From the NCBI GenBank assembly GCA_030748365.1, contig JASMME010000047.1, positions 1-8,589 of the forward strand: DNA of 8,589 nt, written 5' to 3'. Every line of letters starts with the position of its first letter. The stretch's first letter is position 1. Both the position numbers and the translations under genes were made by a program. The stretch comes from Lutibacter sp. (lineage in GTDB: Bacteria; Bacteroidota; Bacteroidia; Flavobacteriales; Flavobacteriaceae). Below the pieces are notes generated by a model. That model did no database searches. It was given only the letters and a program-made list of their open reading frames with translations, and had not been told where the DNA came from. Below, piece by piece: positions 1 through 6,210 of the stretch.

Positions 1-3
1 AAG

Positions 4-19
4 ATATGTTAAAACATAT
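4..19. repeat. Perfect 7-bp palindrome
   Basis: ATATGTT and AACATAT are separated by two A residues, a perfect inverted repeat. It could be an operator half-pair or chance in AT-rich DNA. No adjacent gene in the window explains it. Confidence 0.4.
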
Positions 20-132
20 TGATCATAGTGTTCAAAAATGTCTCCTAAAATTAACCAACAAATAATAAAAAAACAATACCCAGAAACGGTGATACTCTCC
101 CCCACCAACAATAAGCACTTATCACTCAATAA

Positions 133-168
133 AAGAAGGCAAACAGCCATATAAGCCATTGCCTTCTT
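133..168 (-). terminator. Hairpin, probable leftward terminator
   Basis: A perfect 10-bp stem is formed by AAGAAGGCAA (133-142) and TTGCCTTCTT (159-168) around a 16-base loop. On the minus strand the stem is followed by TTATTG, a weak T-rich tail; on the plus strand it is followed by ATAAAAC, which fits an intrinsic terminator less well. It sits about 60 bases downstream of the stop of the leftward ORF at 227-436, which supports real leftward transcription there. Confidence 0.55.
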
Positions 169-226
169 ATAAAACACCAATCGCTAAATGGGTCTTTCCA
201 ATAAACCCATCAGCAAGGTATCGCAG

Positions 227-436
227 CTATTCCGCCTTATAAAACGTCTTCTTAACCAAGGTAACCTTAAAATTATCCATTTTCTCAGGCTTTTCATCCT
301 GGTTAAAAGGCGTACGGGCATAGATCTGCTGTGCACAGGTATGGATAATAGCCCCTGTTGTATAGACACCCACAGGAAAGGGATGTGCTGTAAAACGTAC
401 CGTAAAGGTGAGCTCTCCGCTCAATACAACACTCAT
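227..436 (-). CDS. Small unrecognised protein, 69 aa
   Basis: I do not recognise this family. The ORF encodes 69 residues with alternating hydrophobic and polar stretches near the N-terminus (VVLSGELTFTVRF), which suggests beta strands, and a lysine-rich C-terminus. No signal peptide, membrane segment or catalytic motif is visible. Its ATG overlaps the TGA of the upstream 49-codon ORF as ATGA. In its own frame a stop lies four codons upstream of the ATG, so it cannot extend in-frame. Either the two ORFs are translationally coupled, or they are one gene of about 118 codons split by a frameshift. A hairpin terminator 60 bases downstream supports expression in this direction. A 119-codon ORF covers the same DNA on the other strand but has a less protein-like composition. 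Confidence is limited because nothing homologous could be named. Confidence 0.4.
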   Translation of the reverse strand: MSVVLSGELTFTVRFTAHPFPVGVYTTGAIIHTCAQQIYARTPFNQDEKPEKMDNFKVTLVKKTFYKAE

Positions 437-582
437 AACAGTGTCTTATTAGCCGTCCAGCTGACCGCCATCCTCTCCCGGTACAAAGCCAGGGAACCGC
501 GGTCTATAGCGTTTAGGGGCTGGATTTTGCCAAAGAAACCGACTTGAAGCCTGGTTTCCTTAGTGGATTTTGTTGTTTTCAT
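433..582 (-). CDS. Small unrecognised protein, 49 aa
   Basis: This ORF starts at ATG 582 and encodes 49 residues, beginning with a basic, threonine-rich stretch (MKTTKSTKETRLQVGFF) and ending in NKTLL. I do not recognise it. Its stop codon overlaps the ATG of the next leftward ORF by ATGA, the classic arrangement for coupled translation, but equally what a single-base indel in one longer gene would produce. The 58 bases upstream are AT-rich with no clear Shine-Dalgarno. A perfect -7 box lies further upstream, at 724-731 on the minus strand, and would give a leader of roughly 135 bases. It may be a degraded gene. Confidence 0.35.
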   Translation of the reverse strand: MKTTKSTKETRLQVGFFGKIQPLNAIDRGSLALYRERMAVSWTANKTLL

Positions 583-640
583 GGTAGTACAATTTAAACG
601 TTAAACAATAAATTGCAACAAGAAAGATGTGGATTACCCG

Positions 641-721
641 TTATTTTGGAGGTGTTTCCCGCATACTAAACCACCGTGCTACGAGCGAGTCGGTTGGTAC
701 GCCTAAGCGTTCCTGATGCAC
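641..721 (-). CDS. Possible 26-codon small ORF (GTG start)
   Basis: On the minus strand a GTG at 721 opens 26 codons ending in TAA at 641, reading VHQERLGVPTDSLVARWF and then SMRETPPK. The base composition is about half G+C, unlike the AT-rich DNA on both sides. The GTG sits two bases after a perfect TATATTTG box, the same spacing as at the right end of the window (TACATTTG, two bases, ATG). No family is recognised. It may be a small protein, a gene remnant, or the 5' leader RNA of the 582 ORF: ACCA(A)CCG can pair with CGGTGGT, and ACGC with GCGT, within it. Treat as tentative. Confidence 0.22.
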   Translation of the reverse strand: MHQERLGVPTDSLVARWFSMRETPPK

Positions 722-723
722 TA

Positions 724-731
724 CAAATATA
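724..731 (-). promoter_or_regulatory. Leftward -7 promoter box TATATTTG
   Basis: This is a perfect match to the Bacteroidota -7 consensus TAnnTTTG on the minus strand. No TTG is seen at the usual distance of about 20 bases upstream, only a T-run. It would drive the small leftward ORFs at 641-721, 433-582 and 227-436. Confidence 0.4.
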
Positions 732-808
732 GGAAATTTTCACCAATATTAAAAATCCCTAGTCCCCTAGCCTTTTAAAGATCAATAAGATAGTTCCATC
801 GCTTTGTG

Positions 809-816
809 TATATTTG
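809..816 (+). promoter_or_regulatory. Possible -7 box TATATTTG at permease start
   Basis: A perfect TAnnTTTG match runs into the presumed TTG start codon (814-816) of the transporter gene. If it is the real promoter, transcription would start after that TTG and translation would have to begin further downstream. No TTG lies about 20 bases upstream, so it may be chance. Confidence 0.25.
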
Positions 817-2127
817 AGAGAAGAAACCCTGTATCCTATCAAAGAAACAAACAAAATCGGTTTTTGGTCCAGTACGGCCCTGGTTGTTGGAAACATGATC
901 GGATCCGGAATATTCCTACTCCCTTCCACCCTCGCTATCTACGGAGGCATCAGCCTGCTAGGCTGGCTGTTCTCCTCTTTGGGGGCGGTGTTGTTGGCCC
1001 TGGTATTCGGTCACCTAGGGCGTTTGGCCCCCCAGACCACTGGAGGCCCCTATGCCTATACAAGAAAAGGATTGGGAGACTTCCCCGCCTACCTGGTCGC
1101 CTGGGGCTATTGGATCTCTATCTGGTGTACCAACGCCGCCATAGCGGTGGCCCTGGTTGGTTATTTGGGGGTTTTCTTTCCCCTGCTAGGCGAACAACCC
1201 TTGGCGGCCGTCCTAACAGGCTTGGGCTGTATCTGGTTGTTTTCATGGATCAATTCCAAAGACATCAAAACCATTGCCCTTGTACAAATCATCACCACCC
1301 TCCTTAAAATCACCCCCATTATACTCGTTGGCTTTGTGGGCCTCCTATACCTGCAATCCGATCATTTTGTCCCCTTTAATCTAAGTGGAACATCCAACTT
1401 TTCCGCCATTACCGCCACCACCACCCTCACCCTATTTGCCTTTTTAGGCATGGAAAGCGCCACGGTACCCAGCGCGACGATCAGAAACCCGGAAAAAACC
1501 GTTAAAAAAGCAACGATCGTCGGTACCCTGTTTACCGTTGTCGTCTACATCCTGAGTTCCGTGGCCATTATGGGGAGTATACCGCCCGAGACACTGGCAG
1601 TATCAACAGCCCCCTTTGCCGATGTGGCCGCCTTGATTTGGGGACCATCCGCCAGGTATATCGTAGCCGCAGGAGCGGTCATAGCCACCATGGGCGCCCT
1701 TAACGGTTGGATCTTGATACAAGGGCAGATACCCATGGCTGCTGCCCGAGACAAGCTCTTTCCCCAGGTATTTAAAAAAGTAAACCGCCGTGGAGCGCCC
1801 ATTAGCGGTATTGTGATCTCCAGTATCCTGGCCTCGCTGTTGATGCTTTTAAATTATTCCAAAAGCCTGGTGGCGGCCTTCGCCTTTATGATGAAACTAT
1901 CTACCCTCTCAGTACTGACCCCTTATTTGTTTTCTACCGCCAGTTTTGCGATATTGATGTTCCTTAACAAGGAAAAGAACAGCACCGGAAAACTGATCAT
2001 TGCCCTATTGGCATTCTGTTTTTCGATCTGGATTGTGATCGGCTGCGGACAGGAAATCGTCTTTTTAGGCTTTTTATTACTGATGATGGGTATTCCTTTT
2101 TATGTATGGTTACAACGAAATAAGTAA
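814..2127 (+). CDS. APC-family amino acid/polyamine transporter
   Basis: This is a cytoplasmic-membrane transporter of the amino acid-polyamine-organocation superfamily, basic amino acid/polyamine antiporter branch. It has 437 residues, the usual length for AdiC-like proteins (about 445), and twelve predicted membrane helices. The helix-1 substrate loop GNMIGSGIF (residues 26-34) is intact. Compared from memory with E. coli AdiC, E214 in LGMESA matches AdiC E208, W299 in NGWIL matches the gate W293, and Y99 matches Y93. The position of substrate-stacking W202 is F208 here, so the substrate need not be arginine or agmatine. The start is uncertain: there is no in-frame ATG before helix 1, TTG 814 is the best upstream candidate, and CTG 829 is possible; no Shine-Dalgarno is evident. 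It precedes the Rieske oxygenase by 16 bases, so the two probably form an operon and the transporter may import the oxygenase substrate. Family assignment is firm; substrate is unknown. Confidence 0.9.
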   Translation: MREETLYPIKETNKIGFWSSTALVVGNMIGSGIFLLPSTLAIYGGISLLGWLFSSLGAVLLALVFGHLGRLAPQTTGGPYAYTRKGLGDFPAYLVAWGYWISIWCTNAAIAVALVGYLGVFFPLLGEQPLAAVLTGLGCIWLFSWINSKDIKTIALVQIITTLLKITPIILVGFVGLLYLQSDHFVPFNLSGTSNFSAITATTTLTLFAFLGMESATVPSATIRNPEKTVKKATIVGTLFTVVVYILSSVAIMGSIPPETLAVSTAPFADVAALIWGPSARYIVAAGAVIATMGALNGWILIQGQIPMAAARDKLFPQVFKKVNRRGAPISGIVISSILASLLMLLNYSKSLVAAFAFMMKLSTLSVLTPYLFSTASFAILMFLNKEKNSTGKLIIALLAFCFSIWIVIGCGQEIVFLGFLLLMMGIPFYVWLQRNK

Positions 2128-2143
2128 ATAAATAACAAATACG

Positions 2144-3238
2144 ATGGATACATTTTATATCGATCCCGACATAAAGAAAGCAGCCACCCTACCGGCCGAA
2201 TTTTACAGAAGCCAGGCGGTCTTTGACAAATTAAAAGAAAAGGTTTTTGTAAAAGCCTGGCACTGGATCGGTGATGAATACAGCCTGCTTCCCCTGTCAG
2301 AAAGCGTGTACCCCTTGGTATTGCTGGAAAACTACCTAACAGAACCCCTGTTGATCGTCCGTGACAAGGACGGTACAATTAGCTGCCTAAGCAATGTCTG
2401 TACCCACCGTGGAAACCTGCTGGTTCAACACCCGGGCAAAGCCAGTAACTTGCTGTGTAGGTACCACGGCAAAAGATTTGGTCTTGATGGCAGCTTTAAA
2501 AGCATGCCTGCCTTTAAGGAAGCCGAAAATTTCCCCAGTCCCTGCGACGACCTACCGCGTTTCTCCCTCAAAAATCTAGCCGGGCATTTATTTGTTGCCC
2601 TCGACCCTGCTTTTGATTTTTCGGAAGTCATTGAGCGTATGAACGAACGCATTGGTTTTTTACCCTTGCAAGAATTCAAACGAGATGACAGCCTTAGCAA
2701 AGACTATATAGTCAACTGCCACTGGGCGCTCTATTGCGATAATTATTTGGAAGGCTTTCACATACCCTTTGTACACGAAGACCTACAGGCTGTTTTGGAC
2801 TACGGTGCCTATACCACCGAAGTTTATAAGCATGTAAACCTTCAAATAGGCTATGCGGATGGCGGCGAAGAAGTGTTCGATTTGCCCGAAGGCCATATAG
2901 ACCACGGTAAAAGCGTGGCTGCCTATTATTATTGGGTATTTCCCAATATGATGTTCAATTTCTATCCCTGGGGCTTGTCTGTAAACATTGTAAGGCCCCT
3001 GAGTATCCAAAAGACAAAAGTTTCTTTTATCACCTATGTCTACGACGAAACAACATTAAATACCGGTGCTGGCGCCCTTTTAGACAAGGTAGAACGCGAA
3101 GATGAATTTGTGGTAGAAGGCGTACACAAAGGCCTGCAGTCTCGCTTTTATAAAGCGGGTAGGTTCTCACCAAGCATGGAAAAAGGCGTACACCATTTTC
3201 ACCGCCTTTTGGCCAGCTATATACAACAGGAAAGCTAG
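2144..3238 (+). CDS. Rieske non-haem iron oxygenase, alpha subunit
   Basis: This is the catalytic component of a Rieske-type oxygenase, a cytoplasmic enzyme that uses O2 and electrons from a partner reductase. It has 364 residues. The N-terminal Rieske [2Fe-2S] domain has C86-x-H88, then C105-x-x-H108. The C-terminal catalytic domain has the mononuclear iron motif N200, E203, H206 and H211 (DNYLEGFHIPFVH), with D320 as probable third ligand. E203 takes the place of the Asp that bridges electrons in naphthalene dioxygenase; Glu is known there in carnitine monooxygenase. The C-terminal segment with GVHKGLQS and EKGVHHFHRLL closely resembles plant choline monooxygenase and related quaternary-amine oxygenases, so an N-methylated or amino substrate is more likely than an aromatic ring. 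No reductase or ferredoxin gene lies in the window. It sits 16 bases behind the transporter in a likely operon. Family is certain; substrate is inference. Confidence 0.9.
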   Translation: MDTFYIDPDIKKAATLPAEFYRSQAVFDKLKEKVFVKAWHWIGDEYSLLPLSESVYPLVLLENYLTEPLLIVRDKDGTISCLSNVCTHRGNLLVQHPGKASNLLCRYHGKRFGLDGSFKSMPAFKEAENFPSPCDDLPRFSLKNLAGHLFVALDPAFDFSEVIERMNERIGFLPLQEFKRDDSLSKDYIVNCHWALYCDNYLEGFHIPFVHEDLQAVLDYGAYTTEVYKHVNLQIGYADGGEEVFDLPEGHIDHGKSVAAYYYWVFPNMMFNFYPWGLSVNIVRPLSIQKTKVSFITYVYDETTLNTGAGALLDKVEREDEFVVEGVHKGLQSRFYKAGRFSPSMEKGVHHFHRLLASYIQQES

Positions 3239-3249
3239 TATCAGCGCGC

Positions 3250-3379
3250 GCGGGTATTTGTAAGAGTCTTTGATAGAAAGGCGCTGAAATACAAAGCTAT
3301 TAAATAGGATTAGATCCTTTATTATCAGCTATTTAAAACCACCTTTCTAAAGTGATTGTATAAATGTGTAAATACCCGC
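3250..3379. repeat. Long imperfect palindrome / nested hairpin
   Basis: GCGGGTATTT (3250-3259) is perfectly inverted as AAATACCCGC (3370-3379); two G-U pairs and one A-U extend the RNA stem to 13 pairs. Inside it, TAGAAAGG (3274-3281) pairs with CCTTTCTA (3342-3349), then GCTGA (3283-3287) with TCAGC (3325-3329), then AGGAT (3306-3310) with ATCCT (3314-3318). All four helices nest concentrically. It lies between the Rieske gene and the truC promoter. It may be a structured 3' region, an ncRNA, or a MITE-like palindromic element; no target-site duplication was found. Confidence 0.5.
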
Positions 3380-3391
3380 TTTTGGTGGGTA
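3373..3391 (+). other. Small hairpin before truC promoter
   Basis: TACCCGC (3373-3379) can pair with GTGGGTA (3385-3391) around a TTTTG loop, with one G-U pair. It shares its left arm with the basal stem of the long nested hairpin, so the two cannot form together. It has no T-tract, so it is a poor terminator. Confidence 0.35.
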
Positions 3392-3411
3392 AATGTCGAA
3401 GATAATTCCCC

Positions 3412-3419
3412 TATCTTTG
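3412..3419 (+). promoter_or_regulatory. -7 box TATCTTTG of truC
   Basis: This is a perfect Bacteroidota -7 box four bases before the truC ATG. No TTG is found at the usual 19-21 base distance. If used, the transcript would begin at or very near the start codon, giving a leaderless message. Confidence 0.55.
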
Positions 3420-3423
3420 CCCG

Positions 3424-4131
3424 ATGGAGATACCCATAATTTATGAAGACGAGTCCCTGATCGTTGTTGATAAACCGGTCAATAGGCTGGTACACCACTC
3501 CTATTACGCCCGGAATATCCGAGAAAAAAGCCTGGTACAATTCTTGGAGGAAAGCCATGGCCAGCCCTTGTTTGCCATACACCGCCTAGACCGCAAGACC
3601 TCCGGGCTCCTACTCCTGGCCAAAAAAAAAGAACAGGTAGCCCCTTTTCAGGCCCTTTTTACCGCCCAAAAAGTACGCAAATCTTACCTGGGAATTGTAC
3701 GGGGTTTTGTCGAAGAAACCCTGGTGATCGACAGCCCGGTCAAACACCCGGAAACCGGCCTATATAAAACTGCCAAAACCAGCTGTACCCCCATAAAAAC
3801 AGCCGTGCTAAACATTCCGGTAGGGCCCTATAAAACCGCCCGTTATAGCCTGGTCAGGTTGCTACCCGCTACCGGGCGAACCCACCAATTGCGGATCCAT
3901 ATGAACAAGATCAGCCATCCCCTGCTAGGAGATGCCAAATACGGTGACCGTTTTCACAACCGCATGCTTATGGCCAAGTTTGGATTGGATTCATTGTTCT
4001 TACACGCAGCCCAGCTAGATTTTATACACCCACTAAACGGGCAAGCGCTAAACCTGCAAGCACCCTTACCAGTACACTGGCAACAACTCGTCAAGATTAT
4101 GGGATGGGAAGCGGCCTTAGTAGTCCCGTAG
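3424..4131 (+). CDS. truC: tRNA pseudouridine(65) synthase TruC
   Basis: This cytosolic RluA-family enzyme converts uridine 65 of certain tRNAs to pseudouridine. It has 235 residues, close to the E. coli enzyme. The family motif HRLDR (residues 53-57) carries catalytic D56. LPATGRTHQLRIH, the later GD.K.GD segment, the F-GL-LFLHA segment and an N-terminal YEDESLIVVDKP all match TruC; the NKP..LVH-type start is TruC-like rather than RluC/RluD-like, and there is no S4 domain. ATG 3424 is chosen because it follows a perfect -7 box by four bases and begins exactly at the conserved N-terminus. The last 15 bases overlap the end of the convergent E1 gene, with no terminator between. It appears to be a single-gene unit, separate from the Rieske operon. 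Confidence 0.9.
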   Translation: MEIPIIYEDESLIVVDKPVNRLVHHSYYARNIREKSLVQFLEESHGQPLFAIHRLDRKTSGLLLLAKKKEQVAPFQALFTAQKVRKSYLGIVRGFVEETLVIDSPVKHPETGLYKTAKTSCTPIKTAVLNIPVGPYKTARYSLVRLLPATGRTHQLRIHMNKISHPLLGDAKYGDRFHNRMLMAKFGLDSLFLHAAQLDFIHPLNGQALNLQAPLPVHWQQLVKIMGWEAALVVP

Positions 4132-6120
4132 CTCCTGGAGGGCCTTTTCCAATCGTTCCTTGGGTAGGTATAAAGCCTCTAGGTTGGCGGCAAAAGGTAC
4201 CGGAGTTTCCATACTTCCTAGCCTGCGTACCGGTGCATCCAGGTAAGTAAAGCAGTGTTCGGTAATCAGGGCAGCGAGTTCTGAAGCCATCCCTCCAAAA
4301 AGCGTATCCTCCTGTAAGATCAAAACCTTCCCTGTTTTTTGAACAGAACGGTACAGGCAGTCTGTATCCAGTGGTTGCAAGGTTCTCAGGTCAATAACAT
4401 CTGCCGAGAGGCCCAGTTTGTCAGCGGCTTCCAGTGCCCAGTGTACCCCGGCACCGTAACTGATGATACTCAGGTCATCCCCGCTACGTAACAGGGCGGC
4501 TTCTCCCAAAGGCAGGCTGTAATAGTCTTCCGGTACCTCCTGGTACACAGAACGGTACAGGGCCTTGTGTTCAAAGAACAAAACAGGGTTCTCCTCCTCA
4601 ATGGCCGTAGCCAATAAGCCCTTGGCATCATATGGAAAGGCAGGATAAACCACCTTAAGACCCGGTGTTTTGGTAAACCAGGCCTCGTTGGTCTGGCTGT
4701 GAAAAGGGCCAGCGCCTACCCCGGCACCACAGGGCATACGCAATACGGTAGGAACAGATTGTCCCCAACGATAATAAGACTTGGCCAGCAAATTGATAAC
4801 CGGGTTAAAACCGGAACTTATAAAGTCTGAAAACTGTAGTTCTACAACCGATCGGTAGCCATTGACAGCCAGGCCATAAGCCGCTTCAATAATACTGGAT
4901 TCGCAAATGGGGGTATTGCGTACCCGTCCGGGGCCAAACTGGGCTAAAAAGCCTGCTGTTACCTTAAACACCCCGCCGTATTCAGCAATGTCCTGACCCA
5001 TGATCACCAAGTTCTTATGGCGTTCCATGGATTGGCGCAGTCCCTGGGAAATGGCATCTACCATACGGACCTTTTTCTGTTTCTTAGTCGGAAGCACCGG
5101 TTTGATATCCTGGGATTTATAAACATCCCCCAGCTCCTGGGCTTCGCTGGATACAACTGCTTCCTCGGCAAAGGCCTTTGCCAGGTGTTCGTTGATTTCC
5201 CCTATGATTCTTTTCTTATACTGTACTTCCAGGCTATCGGTAAGGACCCCTTCCTCCTTTAAAAAGGCCTGGTAATTCTCCAGGGGGTCTTTTTGTGCCC
5301 AGGCTTCCAAAAGTTCCTTGGGTACGTATTTGGTCCCACTCGCCTCTTCGTGTCCGCGCATACGGAAGGTTTTAAACTCGAGCAATACAGGGCGGGGATT
5401 GCTGCGAACACTGGCTGCTATGTCACGCACCTTGTGATAAACCGCCAGGACATTGTTTCCGTCTATGACATGGCTTTCCATCCCATAGCCCGGGCCTTTA
5501 TCGGCCAGGTCCTTGCATTTAAACTGCTGAGAGGACGGTGTTGACAAGCCATAGCCATTGTTCTCTATACAGAAAAGAACTGGCAGACTCCATACAGCAG
5601 CCACATTGAGTGCCTCGTGAAAATCACCTTCACTGGTTCCCCCTTCTCCGCTAAAGACGGCGGTTACTTTTTGCCTGTTACGGAGCAGGTCTGCCAGGGC
5701 AATACCGTTGGCCACCCCCAGTTGGGGGCCTAGGTGAGAAATCATCCCAATGATCTTATGCTCCTGGGTGCCAAAATGAAAAGAACGGTCGCGGCCCTTG
5801 GTAAAGCCACTCATTTTTCCCTGCCATTGGGCAAAAAGACGAAACAGGGGTATTTGCCGGCTGGTAAAGACGCCCAGGTTCCGGTGCATAGGCAAGAGGT
5901 ATTCATCTTCCTGCAGGGCCTTGGTAAGCCCCACTGCAACGGCTTCCTGTCCTATCCCTGAAAACCATTTGGAGATCTTTCCTTGTCTGAGGAGGATCAG
6001 CATCTTCTCTTCAATCATACGTGGTTGTAGGACGGCGGTATACAAATCGAGTAACTGCTCATCAGACAGCTCTTTGCGGTTGTAAATGGTGGGTGCAAGC
6101 GAAGTATTTCGTGCATTCAT
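4117..6120 (-). CDS. Fused E1 alpha/beta, branched-chain 2-oxo acid dehydrogenase
   Basis: This is the thiamine-diphosphate-dependent E1 component that decarboxylates a 2-oxo acid and passes the acyl group to lipoyl-E2; it is cytosolic. Its 667 residues fuse both subunits. The alpha part (about 1-340) carries the cofactor motif GEGGTSEGD (158-166) ending in N187-N188. The beta part (about 348-667) has E408 in CESSIIEAAYG and H474 in GAGPFHSQTNEAW, the expected active-site residues. GEG followed by SEGD resembles branched-chain E1 alpha more than pyruvate dehydrogenase (GDG), and Bacteroidota usually carry this fused form as a 2-oxoisovalerate dehydrogenase. Pyruvate cannot be excluded. The phosphorylation-loop region reads RGHEEASGTKY. 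The lipoyl E2 and E3 genes are not in the window. The start at 6120 gives a normal N-terminus. The gene lies downstream of an Lrp regulator, which often controls branched-chain amino acid metabolism, but a hairpin with a T-run separates them. Confidence 0.88.
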   Translation of the reverse strand: MNARNTSLAPTIYNRKELSDEQLLDLYTAVLQPRMIEEKMLILLRQGKISKWFSGIGQEAVAVGLTKALQEDEYLLPMHRNLGVFTSRQIPLFRLFAQWQGKMSGFTKGRDRSFHFGTQEHKIIGMISHLGPQLGVANGIALADLLRNRQKVTAVFSGEGGTSEGDFHEALNVAAVWSLPVLFCIENNGYGLSTPSSQQFKCKDLADKGPGYGMESHVIDGNNVLAVYHKVRDIAASVRSNPRPVLLEFKTFRMRGHEEASGTKYVPKELLEAWAQKDPLENYQAFLKEEGVLTDSLEVQYKKRIIGEINEHLAKAFAEEAVVSSEAQELGDVYKSQDIKPVLPTKKQKKVRMVDAISQGLRQSMERHKNLVIMGQDIAEYGGVFKVTAGFLAQFGPGRVRNTPICESSIIEAAYGLAVNGYRSVVELQFSDFISSGFNPVINLLAKSYYRWGQSVPTVLRMPCGAGVGAGPFHSQTNEAWFTKTPGLKVVYPAFPYDAKGLLATAIEEENPVLFFEHKALYRSVYQEVPEDYYSLPLGEAALLRSGDDLSIISYGAGVHWALEAADKLGLSADVIDLRTLQPLDTDCLYRSVQKTGKVLILQEDTLFGGMASELAALITEHCFTYLDAPVRRLGSMETPVPFAANLEALYLPKERLEKALQELRDY

Positions 6121-6148
6121 AGGTATTGGTAGGTTGCGATGGCTTGGG

Positions 6149-6156
6149 TAAAGTTA
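6149..6156 (-). promoter_or_regulatory. Possible -7 box TAACTTTA for E1
   Basis: Seven of eight positions fit TAnnTTTG (final G is A), 28 bases before the E1 ATG. A TTG lies upstream, but at a long 24-base spacing. Weak candidate for an E1 promoter just after the putative terminator. Confidence 0.25.
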
Positions 6157-6189
6157 AAAAAAAACCCTATCAGCAGCTGACAAGGTAGG
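6156..6189 (-). terminator. Intrinsic terminator after Lrp gene
   Basis: On the minus strand, CCTA pairs with TAGG, and inside it TCAG pairs with CTGA around a three-base loop, with a five-base bulge (CCTTG) on one side. The hairpin is followed by GG and nine T residues (6164-6156). It lies about 20 bases beyond the Lrp stop. The run of nine T is persuasive; the bulged stem is moderate. Confidence 0.5.
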
Positions 6190-6210
6190 ATGGGCGGTGA
6201 GAGTGAGGAA

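Larger units (their letters stand above)
1..226. other. Non-coding AT-rich left edge
   Basis: No convincing gene was found in this stretch on either strand. It is AT-rich. It holds a short perfect palindrome at 4-19 and a hairpin at 133-168 that best serves as the terminator of the leftward small ORFs ending at 227. Whatever gene lies to the left is outside the window. Confidence 0.6.

Noticed and set aside
188..547. 119-codon rightward ORF over the small leftward ORFs
   Set aside because: It is rich in Arg, Lys and Cys in an unnatural pattern, has no visible domain, and the hairpin at 133-168 fits leftward transcription.
700..750. Hammerhead-ribozyme-like CTGATG followed by GGAAA
   Set aside because: The conserved CTGANGA core is broken (CTGATGC) and the required flanking stems cannot be formed.
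2144..3238. Classic aromatic-ring dioxygenase alpha subunit
   Set aside because: Length of 364 residues, Glu at the bridging position and the EKGVHHFH C-terminal segment match choline/carnitine-type monooxygenases, and no beta subunit or ferredoxin gene is adjacent.
5017..6085. Rightward ORFs of 75-95 codons inside the E1 gene
   Set aside because: They are frame shadows of a well-supported 667-residue protein with all active-site motifs and show no domain of their own.
4117..6120. Pyruvate dehydrogenase E1 or transketolase
   Set aside because: A transketolase would have a different motif order, and GEG...SEGD with the fused alpha/beta layout fits branched-chain 2-oxo acid dehydrogenase better; pyruvate specificity is kept only as a minor alternative.
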